Part shown: piece by piece, positions 1-10,408 of the stretch
How the letters are laid out: each line of letters opens with the position of its first letter
Numbering within the stretch: the first letter of the stretch is position 1
NCBI RefSeq assembly: GCF_003697785.1
Contig: NZ_QOKZ01000002.1
Location: forward strand, 558,001-622,000
DNA: 64,000 nucleotides
Source of the DNA: Paracoccus alkanivorans
GTDB lineage: Bacteria; Pseudomonadota; Alphaproteobacteria; Rhodobacterales; Rhodobacteraceae
Reading direction: 5' to 3'
Notes under the pieces: model-generated
Told to the model about the DNA's origin: nothing
What the model saw: the letters and a program-made list of their open reading frames with translations, nothing else
The model's database searches: none
Translations under genes and position numbers: made by a program

Positions 1-615
1 GGCGATGGGACCAACCGTGCCGAAGGTCAGGCCATGGCCGGCATGAACCTCCAGCCCGAGATCGGCGGCAAGCCGCGCGCCCTCGGTCAGGCCGGCAAGT
101 TCGGCATCGCGTTCGGCAATCCGGCCCTCGGTGTCGAGGTCGCAATAAGCGCCGGTATGCAGTTCCACGACTGCCGCACCGATGCGGGCGGCGGCCTCGA
201 TCTGGGCGGGCTCGTGGCCGATGAACAGCGAGACGCGGCAGCCCGCCTCGCGCAGGGGGGCGATGAAATCGGCCAGCATGCTGTCATTGCCCGCCACATC
301 GAGACCGCCTTCGGTGGTGCGTTCCTCGCGCTTTTCGGGGACAAGGCAGACCGCGTGCGGCCGGTGGCGCAGGGCGATCCGCTGCATCTCCTCGGTCGCG
401 GCCATCTCGAGATTGAGCGGCAAGGCAAGATGCTCCATCAGCGCATCGATATCGGCATCGCTGATATGGCGGCGATCCTCGCGCAGATGGGCGGTAATAC
501 CATCGGCCCCCGCCGCTTCGGCGATGCGGGCGGCGCGCAGAGGATCCGGCCATGGGGTGCCGCGCGCATTCCGGATCGTGGCAACGTGATCGATATTGAC
601 GCCGAGACGCAGCAT
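1..615 (-). CDS. pdxJ: Pyridoxine 5'-phosphate synthase PdxJ (C-terminus cut by window edge)
   Basis: This enzyme condenses 1-deoxyxylulose 5-phosphate with 3-amino-2-oxopropyl phosphate in vitamin B6 synthesis. The protein begins [19 protein letters not shown], the classic PdxJ opening with its phosphate/substrate Asp-His. Further in, GLVP-type and [12 protein letters not shown] segments of the TIM barrel are readable. The ATG at 615 is the start because the family motif begins at once after it. About 205 codons are present and the reading frame is still open at base 1, so roughly the last 40-50 residues lie outside the window. It sits 28 bp downstream of ispE on the same strand and may be cotranscribed with it. 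Confidence 0.93.
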   Translation of the reverse strand, partial: MLRLGVNIDHVATIRNARGTPWPDPLRAARIAEAAGADGITAHLREDRRHISDADIDALMEHLALPLNLEMAATEEMQRIALRHRPHAVCLVPEKREERTTEGGLDVAGNDSMLADFIAPLREAGCRVSLFIGHEPAQIEAAARIGAAVVELHTGAYCDLDTEGRIAERDAELAGLTEGARLAADLGLEVHAGHGLTFGTVGPIA

Positions 616-643
616 GTCTGTCCTCCGATATTTCCCTGACAGC

Positions 644-1477
644 TTAGCCGGGCACGGGCGGTTGCGCCAGTTCCGTCGCCATCGCCCACCAGCCATGCCG
701 TTGCAAGGTTTCGGCGGATTCCGCGGCCCGAGGGGCGGTATCGAAAATGCCGAAACATGTCGCGCCCGAGCCGGACATGCGCGCGAATCCGGCACCCATG
801 GCGTTCAGTGCCGCCAGCACCTCGCCGATCACCGGGGCAAGATGGCGTGCGGGAGCCTCCAGATCGTTCCTCGTGCCGCGCAGCCATCGGATCAGCGCCT
901 CGGCAGCCGCGAAGTCGGGGATCTCCGGCAGGGCCGGGTTTTCGCGCTGTTCCAGCGCCGCGAAGACCTGCGGCGTGGACAAAGCCACGCCCGGATTGAC
1001 CAGCACCAGATGCAGGGGCGGAAGAGCGGGAAGCGGAACGATCCTCTCTCCGATCCCCTGCATCCGGGCGGGAACGGAGGCGAGGCAGACCGGCACGTCG
1101 GCCCCGAGTTGCTGAAGATCGGCAGGCAGGGCATGGCCCAGCCTTTCAAGCCCGCGCAGCACCGCCGCGGCATCCGCGGAACCACCGCCGATGCCGGAGG
1201 CGACGGGCAGGTTCTTGGTCAGGCAAATCCCGATATCGGCCCCGGCAAGGCGCGCGGCACGCAGGCAGAGATTGTCGTCATCGACCGCCAATCCATCGCC
1301 AAACGGACCATCGATGCTTAGCGACAGCGGACCGGGCGACAGGCGCAACTCGTCCCCGAGCGAAGTAAAACAGACCAGCGAATCAAGCAGGTGATAGCCG
1401 TCCGTCCGCCGGCCGGTCACATGCAGCGCCAGATTCAGCTTGGCCGGGGCCGGTTCGGACAGGCACGTCACGGACAT
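644..1477 (-). CDS. ispE: 4-diphosphocytidyl-2-C-methyl-D-erythritol kinase IspE
   Basis: This GHMP-family kinase phosphorylates CDP-methylerythritol in the MEP isoprenoid pathway. The N-terminal [10 protein letters not shown] segment carries the catalytic-site lysine region. The ATP loop [20 protein letters not shown] is a textbook GHMP glycine-rich motif near residue 95. A C-terminal [10 protein letters not shown] segment completes the fold. At 277 aa it is a normal length. It starts 6 bp beyond the stop of the upstream TPR gene and is followed by pdxJ, so TPR-ispE-pdxJ looks like one transcript. The MEP pathway and PdxJ both draw on 1-deoxyxylulose 5-phosphate, a plausible reason for the linkage (inference). 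Confidence 0.95.
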   Translation of the reverse strand: MSVTCLSEPAPAKLNLALHVTGRRTDGYHLLDSLVCFTSLGDELRLSPGPLSLSIDGPFGDGLAVDDDNLCLRAARLAGADIGICLTKNLPVASGIGGGSADAAAVLRGLERLGHALPADLQQLGADVPVCLASVPARMQGIGERIVPLPALPPLHLVLVNPGVALSTPQVFAALEQRENPALPEIPDFAAAEALIRWLRGTRNDLEAPARHLAPVIGEVLAALNAMGAGFARMSGSGATCFGIFDTAPRAAESAETLQRHGWWAMATELAQPPVPG

Positions 1478-1483
1478 GAAATA

Positions 1484-3349
1484 TCAATCGGCAGAAGCGG
1501 CACCAGCCTCGGCTTCGGCCTCGGGCTGAGGCAGCTGCTCGCTTTCTCCGGCGGCTTTCTCCTCGGCCAGCACCCTGTCCAGGCCACGTTCCAGCTTGGC
1601 GCGGATGCGGTCGGCATCCACCTCTCCGCTTTCACCGGGTTTCAGCGACAGGGCGCGCTGCCACTGGATTTCCGCCTCGCGCTTGCGGCCGACCTTCCAA
1701 TAGATATCGCCCAGATGATCGTTGACCAGCGGATCCGAGGACATGGTGGCAATCGCCTGCTCCATCGGCTCGACCGCCTCCTCGTAGCGGCCCATGCGGA
1801 AATACGCCCAGGCCAGCGAATCGAGGATATAGCCGTCATCGGGCGACAGCTCGACCGCCTTGCGGATCAGTTCCAGCGCCCGGTCCAGATTCTCGTTCCG
1901 GTCGATCCAGCTGTAACCCAGATAGTTCAGCAGGCTCGGCTCTTCCGGCTGGATCTCGATCGCTTCCAGCAGGTCCTTTTCCGCCCGGTCGAACTGTCCC
2001 ACACGCTCCAGCGCGATGCCGCGGGCGTAAAGCCCGAACCAGCGTTCCTCTGGCGGGGCATCGGCCAGAAGCGACAGCGCCTTGTCATATGCCGGCACCG
2101 CCTGCGCGAATTTTTCCTGCTGCCGCAACAGATCCCCAAGCGCCACCCATGCCTGCGGCAATTCCGGATATGCCGCGGTCAGCGACAGGGCGGCGCTTTC
2201 CGCCTCGTCATGGCGATCGGCGCTGGCCAGCGCATCGATCCGCGACAGTTCCGCGATCGGACGCATCTCTCCCATGCGGCGCAGCGCCTCGAATTCCCGT
2301 TCGGCCAGGTCGAATTGCTGCCGCTCCTGCAGCAACTGCGCCACGGTCAGACGCGCAGTTCCCAGTTCCGGGGAAAGCCACGCCGCCAGCCGCGCATGGA
2401 TCAATGAGAGCGGCTCGGGATCCGGGTTCGCGGCCAGAGCACTGGCGAAGGTCAGCAAAAGCTGCGCCAACCCGTCAGCCGGGGTTTGCACGACATCGAA
2501 GGTGATCGGCTCGCCCGATTTCAGCTTTTCGCGCAATTCGACCAGTTGCGGCTCGACCTCGATCCCCTGCACCTTGTCCAGCAATGCAGCCGCCTCGTCC
2601 CGGCGTTCAAGCTGCGCCAGGATCTGGACGCGCGCGGTCAGGCCAAGAAGGTGATCGCCGGCCTGGCGGTCGGACAACAGGCTTTGCGCCCCCTCGTAAT
2701 CGCCGACCATCGCCCGGGCCAGGGCAAGGTGATACTGGACCATCGGCGCCACGTCCCGGGCCTTGGCCATTTCCTCGAAGGTGGCAAGCGCATCCGAGGC
2801 GTTTCCAACCCCAAGCAGCGCCCATGCCCGCATCATGCCGTCCAGAAGTGCGTTATCCTTCGTATTGATGTCCTTGGCATCGGCATCCAGCAATTCCAGA
2901 AGACCGGTCCAGTCACCCTTTTGCGCCAGGTTGACCCGGCGCACCAGCGCCGACAATTCGGTCCCCCCGCCCTGCGTTGCCATCTGGTCGGCCAATGTGA
3001 TCGCGCGCGCGACATCACCGGCCGAAATCAGTGCGACCAATGCGCCGTCCTGCAGGTAGCGATCCTTCGGATCCTGGGCCACCGCCTCCGAAAAATAATT
3101 CGCGGCAGCACGGTAATCATTCAGAACCGTCGCCATGCGAGCGGCAAGAAAGGGGCCCGCGAGACCGTTGGTCAGAGGTGCATCCGGCCCGTCATCGGGC
3201 GGCGCCACGGTTTCCGCCATCTCGCGATTTTCGGGACGCGGCGGCGGTGGTTCCTGCGCGGCGGACGGCGTCGCCAGAGGCAGGGACATTCCTGCGATCA
3301 GGGCAACGATCAGGGCCTGGTTCGGTCGGGTCGTGTTCACGTCATCCAT
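1484..3349 (-). CDS. Exported tetratricopeptide-repeat protein
   Basis: This 621-aa protein has an N-terminal signal-like stretch (ALIVALIAGMSLPLATPSAAQ, about residues 12-32) followed by a Pro/Glu-rich linker, so it is probably exported to the periplasm or outer membrane. The rest is helical repeats. Clear TPR units lie in the C-terminal half, such as AWVALGDLLRQQEKFAQAVPAYDKAL and LNYLGYSWIDRNENLDRALELIRKAVEL. It ends in an Ala/Glu-rich tail. Equivalent proteins sit directly upstream of ispE in many Rhodobacteraceae (family knowledge), but no catalytic role is known. It probably works as a scaffold. The gene abuts ispE and is likely cotranscribed with it. Confidence 0.85.
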   Translation of the reverse strand: MDDVNTTRPNQALIVALIAGMSLPLATPSAAQEPPPPRPENREMAETVAPPDDGPDAPLTNGLAGPFLAARMATVLNDYRAAANYFSEAVAQDPKDRYLQDGALVALISAGDVARAITLADQMATQGGGTELSALVRRVNLAQKGDWTGLLELLDADAKDINTKDNALLDGMMRAWALLGVGNASDALATFEEMAKARDVAPMVQYHLALARAMVGDYEGAQSLLSDRQAGDHLLGLTARVQILAQLERRDEAAALLDKVQGIEVEPQLVELREKLKSGEPITFDVVQTPADGLAQLLLTFASALAANPDPEPLSLIHARLAAWLSPELGTARLTVAQLLQERQQFDLAEREFEALRRMGEMRPIAELSRIDALASADRHDEAESAALSLTAAYPELPQAWVALGDLLRQQEKFAQAVPAYDKALSLLADAPPEERWFGLYARGIALERVGQFDRAEKDLLEAIEIQPEEPSLLNYLGYSWIDRNENLDRALELIRKAVELSPDDGYILDSLAWAYFRMGRYEEAVEPMEQAIATMSSDPLVNDHLGDIYWKVGRKREAEIQWQRALSLKPGESGEVDADRIRAKLERGLDRVLAEEKAAGESEQLPQPEAEAEAGAASAD

Positions 3350-3427
3350 CGAGAAGGTAACATTGTTGTTGACGCGAGCCTAACGCCCCGAATCGATCAG
3401 GGCAATGTCAGCCTCCCCGCCCCGTTA

Positions 3428-5083
<1,656 letters not shown>

Positions 5084-5247
5084 GGCTGGAAGTCTCCCCT
5101 TTCTCTGGCTGTGACAGCACTACATGTCGTTTTTCCACCGTGCAATCGTGACGCAACGATTTCTCAGGCCGAAAATCGCCGTGTCCGCAATCGCTGCTCT
5201 TGCAAAGGCCACGGATTTGGAGTCACGATACCCGCCGACGGTTTTCG

Positions 5248-5276
5248 CGCCCCTGCCATTTCGAATGGCGGGGGCG
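5248..5276 (+). promoter_or_regulatory. Long hairpin in the greA leader
   Basis: The arms CGCCCCTGCCATT and AATGGCGGGGGCG enclose a 3-nt TCG loop. They form a 13-bp stem with a single T-G wobble, ending about 50 bp before the greA ATG. No strong U-run follows on either strand, so it is not a classic terminator. It could be a leader RNA structure or an attenuator. In E. coli the greA leader is known to terminate early and give the GraL RNA; a parallel here is only inference. Confidence 0.45.
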
Positions 5277-5326
5277 TTCGGTTAGCATCGGCATAACAAC
5301 GCAACCCAGGACAGGACAGGGCAGCG

Positions 5327-5797
5327 ATGGACAAACTACCAATCACACGGGGCGGATTTCAGGCTCTCGAACAGGAACTCGCGCGGCTGAAATCGACCGA
5401 GCGCCCCGCCATCATCCGCGCCATCGCCGAGGCGCGCGAACATGGCGATCTGTCGGAGAATGCCGAGTATCACGCCGCCCGCGAAAAGCAGGGTTTCATC
5501 GAAGGCCGCATCAAGGAATTGGAATCGATCCTGTCGCGCTCCGAGGTGATCGACCCCGCCAAGCTGTCGGGTTCGGTCAAGTTCGGGGCCACCGTCGACC
5601 TCATCGACGAGGACACCGAGGAAGAGCGCAGCTATCAGATCGTCGGCGAGGCCGAGGCGGATATCGAACGCGGGCGCCTGAACATGCGCTCGCCACTGGC
5701 CCGGGCCCTGATCGGCAAGGATGAAGGCGACAGCGTCGAGGTCAGCACACCGGGCGGGCAGCGCAGCTACGAGATCGTCGCCATCCGGTACGAGTAG
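5327..5797 (+). CDS. greA: Transcription elongation factor GreA
   Basis: GreA enters the secondary channel of RNA polymerase and triggers cleavage of backtracked transcripts. The 156-aa protein has the N-terminal antiparallel coiled coil, with the tip motif [19 protein letters not shown] carrying the acidic residues that hold the catalytic magnesium. The C-terminal FKBP-like domain contains [18 protein letters not shown]. Length and domain order are normal. The start at 5327 follows a purine-rich GGACAGGGCAGCG region. A long hairpin lies in the leader. The next gene begins 3 bp after the stop. Confidence 0.96.
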   Translation: MDKLPITRGGFQALEQELARLKSTERPAIIRAIAEAREHGDLSENAEYHAAREKQGFIEGRIKELESILSRSEVIDPAKLSGSVKFGATVDLIDEDTEEERSYQIVGEAEADIERGRLNMRSPLARALIGKDEGDSVEVSTPGGQRSYEIVAIRYE

Positions 5798-5800
5798 GCA

Positions 5801-6718
5801 ATGGCGTTGAACGGCCGGGACACCATTATGGCATATCGTAATGCCGAGACGGTCATCGGCCTTGTGCTGAGCGCGGTCTGGCTGGTCCTGCTGCTGCTCT
5901 TCTGGTTGCTGATCCCCGGCGAGGCGGATATGCGGGTCAGCGGCATCACCCGGATCCTGACCATTACCGGCATCGTCATGCCCCTTGCGTTGATCTGGAT
6001 GGCGGTCGGGTTCGCGGGCGCGATAAGGAGGCTGCGGGACGAGGCGGCGGAACTGCGCGGCAACCTGTTCCTCCTGCAGGAAATGGCGACAAAACGGCCC
6101 AGGCCGACGAATGCCGAGCCCGTCCGGACGCAGCCACAGCCAGCGCCCGTCCCCGCCGCGCGTCCGGCGCCGCCGCCGGCAAGGCCCGCGCGGCCGGCAA
6201 CGCCACCCCGGCAGGCAAGCCTGCATTTCGACGCCCCCGAGCCGGTCGAAATACCGGCCGGCATCCTTGTCAATGCGCTCAACTTTCCAGACGATGCGAA
6301 TGACCAGGAAACGATCGCGGCCTTGCGCATGGCACTGCAGGACCGTGATACCGCGCGGGTGCTGCGCGCCGCCCAGGATGTCGTCACGTTGCTGGCCGCG
6401 CATGACATCTATATGGACGACCTGCCGCCCGACCCCGTGCCCCCTGCGATCTGGCGTCGCTTCGCCGAGGGAGAACGGGGCGAGACCGCCAGGAAGATCG
6501 GCGGAATCGGTGATGAAATCGCGCTGGAAACCGTGGCGACGCTCATGCGCGGGGACGAGATTTTCCGCGACACCGCCCACCATTTCCTGCGCCATTTCGA
6601 CCAGATGCTGACCCGGGAGGCTCCGCGGCTGGATGATGCCCAGCTGACCGAATTGGCCGATACCCGTTCCGCCCGGGGTTTCATGCTGGTCGGGCGCGCG
6701 GCAGGCGTATTCGGCTGA
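5801..6718 (+). CDS. Hypothetical membrane protein with cytoplasmic C-terminal domain
   Basis: I do not recognise a named family. The 305-aa protein has two predicted membrane helices near the N-terminus (about residues 17-40 and 50-72, VIGLVLSAVWLVLLLLFWLL and ILTITGIVMPLALIWMAVGF). A charged stretch and a Pro/Ala-rich linker at about 95-140 follow. The rest is a soluble, mostly helical domain of about 160 residues containing DREAPRLDDAQLTELADTRSARGFMLVGRAAGVFG-type sequence at its end, split here from positions 6610-6715. The Met at 5828 is an alternative start. It lies 3 bp after greA, so cotranscription is likely. Similar proteins occur beside greA or carB in related genomes, but the role is unknown. 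Confidence 0.7.
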   Translation: MALNGRDTIMAYRNAETVIGLVLSAVWLVLLLLFWLLIPGEADMRVSGITRILTITGIVMPLALIWMAVGFAGAIRRLRDEAAELRGNLFLLQEMATKRPRPTNAEPVRTQPQPAPVPAARPAPPPARPARPATPPRQASLHFDAPEPVEIPAGILVNALNFPDDANDQETIAALRMALQDRDTARVLRAAQDVVTLLAAHDIYMDDLPPDPVPPAIWRRFAEGERGETARKIGGIGDEIALETVATLMRGDEIFRDTAHHFLRHFDQMLTREAPRLDDAQLTELADTRSARGFMLVGRAAGVFG

Positions 6719-6820
6719 CCTGTTTCGCCGCGCCCGCGGATAACACACAACCGCTTCAAGAGACCTGACGGCAACGGGCCATCACGAGATGCCCCAGTCA
6801 CCGCTATCTGGACGATTGAC

Positions 6821-6840
6821 TGGTATGGAAGTATGGCATA
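6821..6840 (+). promoter_or_regulatory. Possible FadR-type operator before the GntR/TRAP operon
   Basis: The 20 bases TGGTATGGAAGTATGGCATA contain the half-site TGGTAT and a repeated TATGG. TGGTATACCA-like palindromes are typical operators of GntR regulators of sugar-acid genes. The element lies about 25 bp upstream of the preferred GTG start of the GntR gene, a suitable place for autoregulation. It is a poor palindrome, so the call is weak. Confidence 0.3.
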
Positions 6841-6863
6841 AATGGCGATGGAGGGGGAACGCC

Positions 6864-7544
6864 GTGGATCACATCAACATCGTCACATCGGGGAACTCGA
6901 CGGCGCAGCAGGTCTATGACTGGCTGCATGGCCGCATTCTTCGTGGTGAGCTGGAGCCCGGCGCGCGTCTCAGCGAAACCGAAATCGCGGGCCAGGCAGG
7001 CGTCAGCCGTCAACCGGTGCGCGAAGCGTTCATCCGCCTGACCGCCACGGGGCTGACCGAGGTTCGCCCGCAGCGCGGCACCTTCATCGGCCGGATCTCG
7101 ATCAATGCCGTGCTCTCGGCGCGACTGATCCGCGAGGCGGTGGAAAGCGACCTGATCCGCATGGTTTCGGCCAATCTCGACTACGAACTGCTGGCCCGGC
7201 TGGACCGGCAGCTCGCCGCGCAGCGGGAGGCCAGCGAGCGGCAGGATGTCGAAGCCTTCATCACGCTGGACGACCAGTTCCATCACAGCCTTGCCGTCGC
7301 GGCGGGGCATGGCGATGTCTGGGACGTGCTGGAGGGGTTGAAATCCCAGATGAACCGGCTGCGCCATATCACCGCGCGGATCTTTGATCACCAGAAACTG
7401 ATCGAGCAGCACGGGGCCATCGTGCAGGCTTTGCGGGAAGGCGACGCGGACGGGGCCGAGCAGGCAATGCGCCTGCATCTGCGCGAAGTGCTCAACGACC
7501 TGCCCGAGATCGCCCGCAGCAAGCCCGAATTCTTCACGAAATGA
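6864..7544 (+). CDS. GntR-family (FadR/FCD subfamily) transcriptional regulator
   Basis: This is the probable repressor of the downstream TRAP/hexonate operon. The N-terminal winged helix-turn-helix contains LSETEIAGQAGVSRQPVREAFIRL (about residues 40-65). It is followed by an all-helical FCD ligand domain with metal-binding His and Asp residues (LDDQFHHSLAVAAG and the H in IEQHGAIVQALREGD). I prefer the GTG at 6864, which follows GGAGGGGG. A longer in-frame ORF begins at 6789 but lacks a comparable ribosome site and adds unconserved residues. The gene ends 17 bp before the DctP start and overlaps nothing. The expected ligand is a hexuronate or aldonate (inference from neighbours). Confidence 0.88.
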   Translation: MDHINIVTSGNSTAQQVYDWLHGRILRGELEPGARLSETEIAGQAGVSRQPVREAFIRLTATGLTEVRPQRGTFIGRISINAVLSARLIREAVESDLIRMVSANLDYELLARLDRQLAAQREASERQDVEAFITLDDQFHHSLAVAAGHGDVWDVLEGLKSQMNRLRHITARIFDHQKLIEQHGAIVQALREGDADGAEQAMRLHLREVLNDLPEIARSKPEFFTK

Positions 7545-7561
7545 AATCAGGAGGAACCTTC

Positions 7562-8545
7562 ATGAAACTGAACCGCCGCCAATTCACCGCCCTGGCCGGG
7601 GCCAGCCTTCTGGCCACGCCGGCAATCCGCGCCCATGCCGCCGATGTGACCATCAAGCTGGGCCATTTGGCAAATGAGGAAAACAGCTGGCACAAGGCCT
7701 CGCTGAAATTCGGCGAGGAAGTCGCCAAGCTGACCGATGGCCGCGTCGAGGTGCAGGTGTTCCCCAATGAATCGCTTGGCAAGGAAATCGACCTGATCAA
7801 CGGCATGCAGCTTGGCACCGCCGACATGACGATCACCGGAGAAAGCCTGCAGAACTGGTCGCCGATGGCGGCGCTGCTTGCCGTGCCCTATGCCTATAAC
7901 TCGCTGGAACAGATGGACGAGGTCGCGGCAGGCGATATCGGCACGCAGATCAAGGAGGAGATCCTTGCGCGCGCGCAGATCCGGCCCATCGCCTATTTCG
8001 CACGCGGACCGCGCAACCTGACCTCGAATCGCGAGGTGATGACGCCCGAGGATCTGAGCGGGCTGAAGCTGCGCGTGCCGAATGTGCCGCTTTTCGTCAA
8101 GACCTGGGAGGCGCTTGGCGCACAGCCCACGCCGATGGCCTTCAGCGAGGTCTTCACCTCGTTGCAGAACGGCACGATCGACGCGCAGGAAAACCCGCTC
8201 GCGCTGATCGAATCGGCGAATTTCAACGAGGTGCAGAAATTCGTGAACAAGACCGAGCATGTGCGGTCATGGATCTACCTGACCATCTCGGAGATGACAT
8301 GGGGCCGCCTGTCCGCCGAGGACCAGGAAGCCGTGACGCAAGCAGCCCAAACCGCGCAGCAATATGAGCGCGAACTGTTCCTGGCGGATGAGGAACGCCT
8401 GGCGAAAGCCCTGCAGGACAAGGGCATGACATTCGTGGACAGCGACAAGGCCGCCTTCGCCGCACAGGCCAGGGATGCCGTGCTGGCCAATGTCGGCGAC
8501 GAGATCAAGCCGGTGGTCGAAGAGCTTTTCGCCGCCCAGGGCTGA
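7562..8545 (+). CDS. dctP: TRAP transporter solute-binding protein, DctP family
   Basis: This periplasmic receptor delivers a carboxylate to the DctQM membrane proteins. The start at 7562 follows AGGAGG, and the upstream in-frame Met at 7541 is disfavoured. The twin-arginine-like N-terminus MKLNRRQFTALAGASLLATPAIRAHA is a signal peptide. The mature part has the DctP pattern: LGHLANEENSWHKAS, FPNESLGKEIDLINGMQLGTADM, LRVPNVPLFVKTWEALGAQPTPMAFSEVFTSLQNGTIDAQENP (broken over 8070-8205). The last segment holds the arginine that binds the substrate carboxylate. Its linkage to UxuA suggests a hexonate or hexuronate ligand. A strong hairpin follows the stop. Confidence 0.92.
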   Translation: MKLNRRQFTALAGASLLATPAIRAHAADVTIKLGHLANEENSWHKASLKFGEEVAKLTDGRVEVQVFPNESLGKEIDLINGMQLGTADMTITGESLQNWSPMAALLAVPYAYNSLEQMDEVAAGDIGTQIKEEILARAQIRPIAYFARGPRNLTSNREVMTPEDLSGLKLRVPNVPLFVKTWEALGAQPTPMAFSEVFTSLQNGTIDAQENPLALIESANFNEVQKFVNKTEHVRSWIYLTISEMTWGRLSAEDQEAVTQAAQTAQQYERELFLADEERLAKALQDKGMTFVDSDKAAFAAQARDAVLANVGDEIKPVVEELFAAQG

Positions 8546-8550
8546 TCCTG

Positions 8551-8578
8551 CGGGCGGCCGGTTCGCCCCGGCCGCCCG
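8551..8578 (+). promoter_or_regulatory. Intercistronic hairpin between dctP and dctQ
   Basis: The arms CGGGCGGCCGG and CCGGCCGCCCG form a perfect 11-bp stem around the 6-nt loop TTCGCC, starting 5 bp after the dctP stop. No U-run follows. Such hairpins after binding-protein genes usually stabilise the upstream mRNA or cause partial termination, so that the receptor is made in excess over the membrane subunits. That role is inferred. Confidence 0.7.
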
Positions 8579-8629
8579 GAAATTTTCCAATCTTGATGAT
8601 CCGAAGGCAACATTCGCCGAGGAGGAAGC

Positions 8630-9133
8630 ATGACCGCCATGATCCGCTGGATGCGGGCCCTCTTGCGATTGGGTACCGGGATTTCCTTTATGGTGCTGAT
8701 CGCCGCCGTCACCGTGCAGGTGGTCGGGCGCGGATTTGTCGGCGCCTCGCCGGTCTGGACCGAGGAGCTGACCCGTTTCGCCCTGCTGTATCTGGCGGGC
8801 TTCGGGACCGGGCTGGCCTTGCTGACGGGCGATCTAGTGAATGTGGATCTGGTCAGCGAGGGGTTGCCGGGGCGATGGCCATGGCTTCTGCGGCTGGTCT
8901 CGGCAGGGCTGGTGCTGGGATTTTGCGCGCTGATCATCGCGCCGGCATGGCAGTTCACCCGGATCGGCGCGATGCAGACCTCTCCTGCCATGGGGCTGCC
9001 AATGAATTATGCGCATGGCAGCGTGCTGCTGCTTCTGGCGGTGCTGGCGCTGGCGGGATTGCTGCGGGTAACCGGAATGCTGACCGGCGCCACTGATGGC
9101 CGCCCCGAAAACCTGGTGGGAGAGATCGAATGA
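8630..9133 (+). CDS. dctQ: TRAP transporter small membrane subunit, DctQ family
   Basis: The 167-aa protein has four predicted membrane helices, starting with LRLGTGISFMVLIAAVTVQVVGR and ending with LLLLAVLALAGLLRVTGML. This is the standard DctQ topology. It contains the family segment WTEELTRFALLYLAGFGTGLAL after the first helix. The start at 8630 follows GAGGAGG. It overlaps dctM by 4 bp (ATGA), which is typical of translational coupling of the Q and M subunits. Confidence 0.9.
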   Translation: MTAMIRWMRALLRLGTGISFMVLIAAVTVQVVGRGFVGASPVWTEELTRFALLYLAGFGTGLALLTGDLVNVDLVSEGLPGRWPWLLRLVSAGLVLGFCALIIAPAWQFTRIGAMQTSPAMGLPMNYAHGSVLLLLAVLALAGLLRVTGMLTGATDGRPENLVGEIE

Positions 9134-10407
9134 GCCTGGCGATCCTTGGACTGACCTTCGTTCTGGGCCTCGTGATCGGCCTGCCGGTGGCGATCACGCT
9201 CGGGCTTTCCTCGATGGCCTATCTGCTGTGGAACGGCATGCCCCTGGTGGTGATTCCGCAAAAGATGTATGCGGGGATGGACAGCTTCGTGTTGCTGTGC
9301 ATCCCCGGCTTCATCCTTGCGGGCAACCTGATGAATGGCGGCGGCATCACCGGCCGGATCATCCGCTTTGCACAGGCGCTGGTGGGCTGGGTGCGTGGCG
9401 GGCTGGCGCAGACCAATGTCGCCTCGTCGATGCTGTTCGGGGGCATTTCCGGCACGGCAGTCGCGGATGCGGCCTCGATCGGGGGAATGATGATCCCCGG
9501 CATGAAGAAGGCCGGCTATCCGGCGGATTTCTCGGCCGCGGTGACGGCGGCTTCCTCGACCGTCGGGCCGATCATTCCGCCATCGGTGCCGATGATCATC
9601 GTCGGCTCGCTGTCGGGAATCTCTGTCGGCAAGATGTTCATTGCCGGAGCAGTGCCCGGTATCCTGCTGGGGCTGGCGATGATGGTCACGACCTATATCA
9701 TCGCGGTGCGCCGCGATTTCCCGCGCCAGATGTGGCAGGGATGGCGCGAGCTGGGCATATCCTTCCTTGGCGCCTTCTGGGCACTGGCGATGACCGCGCT
9801 GATCGTGGGCGGGATGCTGTCGGGCTATGTCACGCCGACCGAGACCGCCGTCGTCGCCTCGATCTATGCCGTCATCGTGGGCGCCTTCATCTATCGCGAA
9901 CTGCCACTGGCCCGCATACCGGGAATCCTGATCGACAGCGCGGTGAGTTCGGCGGGAATCCTGGCGCTGGTGGGCACGGCCAATGTTTTTGGCTGGATCC
10001 TGGTCAGCGAACAGATCCCGCAGATGATCGCGAACGCGGTCTTGTCGATCACCGACAACCGGATCCTGGTGATCCTGCTGATCAATGTCGTGCTGCTGAT
10101 CGTCGGCATGTTCATGGAAACGATCGCCGCCCTCATCATCCTCTTCGTGCCGCTGATGACGCTTGCGCAAGGCGTCGGGATCGATCCGCTGCATTTCTCG
10201 GTCTTCGCGGTGCTGAACCTGATGATCGGGCTGACCACACCCCCGGTCGGGGTCTGCATGTTCGTCTGCGCCAATATCGCCCGGCTACCGCTTGCCCCGG
10301 TGATCCGGGCGCTGATACCTTACCTGATCACCAATATCCTGGTGCTGTTGCTGGTGTCCTATGTCCCGGCGATCAGCACCTGGCTGCCTTCCCTGATGGA
10401 CCAGTAA
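9130..10407 (+). CDS. dctM: TRAP transporter large permease, DctM family
   Basis: This 425-aa protein has about 12 membrane helices and is the sodium-coupled translocation subunit. Family motifs are clear: the re-entrant loop GGISGTAVADAASIGGMMIPGMKKAGY (around 9445-9525), SSTVGPIIPPSVPMII, and the C-terminal GLTTPPVGVCMFV. It overlaps dctQ by 4 bp, and the next gene begins 1 bp after its stop, so all are one operon. The cargo is most likely the sugar acid used by the two following enzymes. Confidence 0.93.
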   Translation: MSLAILGLTFVLGLVIGLPVAITLGLSSMAYLLWNGMPLVVIPQKMYAGMDSFVLLCIPGFILAGNLMNGGGITGRIIRFAQALVGWVRGGLAQTNVASSMLFGGISGTAVADAASIGGMMIPGMKKAGYPADFSAAVTAASSTVGPIIPPSVPMIIVGSLSGISVGKMFIAGAVPGILLGLAMMVTTYIIAVRRDFPRQMWQGWRELGISFLGAFWALAMTALIVGGMLSGYVTPTETAVVASIYAVIVGAFIYRELPLARIPGILIDSAVSSAGILALVGTANVFGWILVSEQIPQMIANAVLSITDNRILVILLINVVLLIVGMFMETIAALIILFVPLMTLAQGVGIDPLHFSVFAVLNLMIGLTTPPVGVCMFVCANIARLPLAPVIRALIPYLITNILVLLLVSYVPAISTWLPSLMDQ

Positions 10408-10408
10408 A

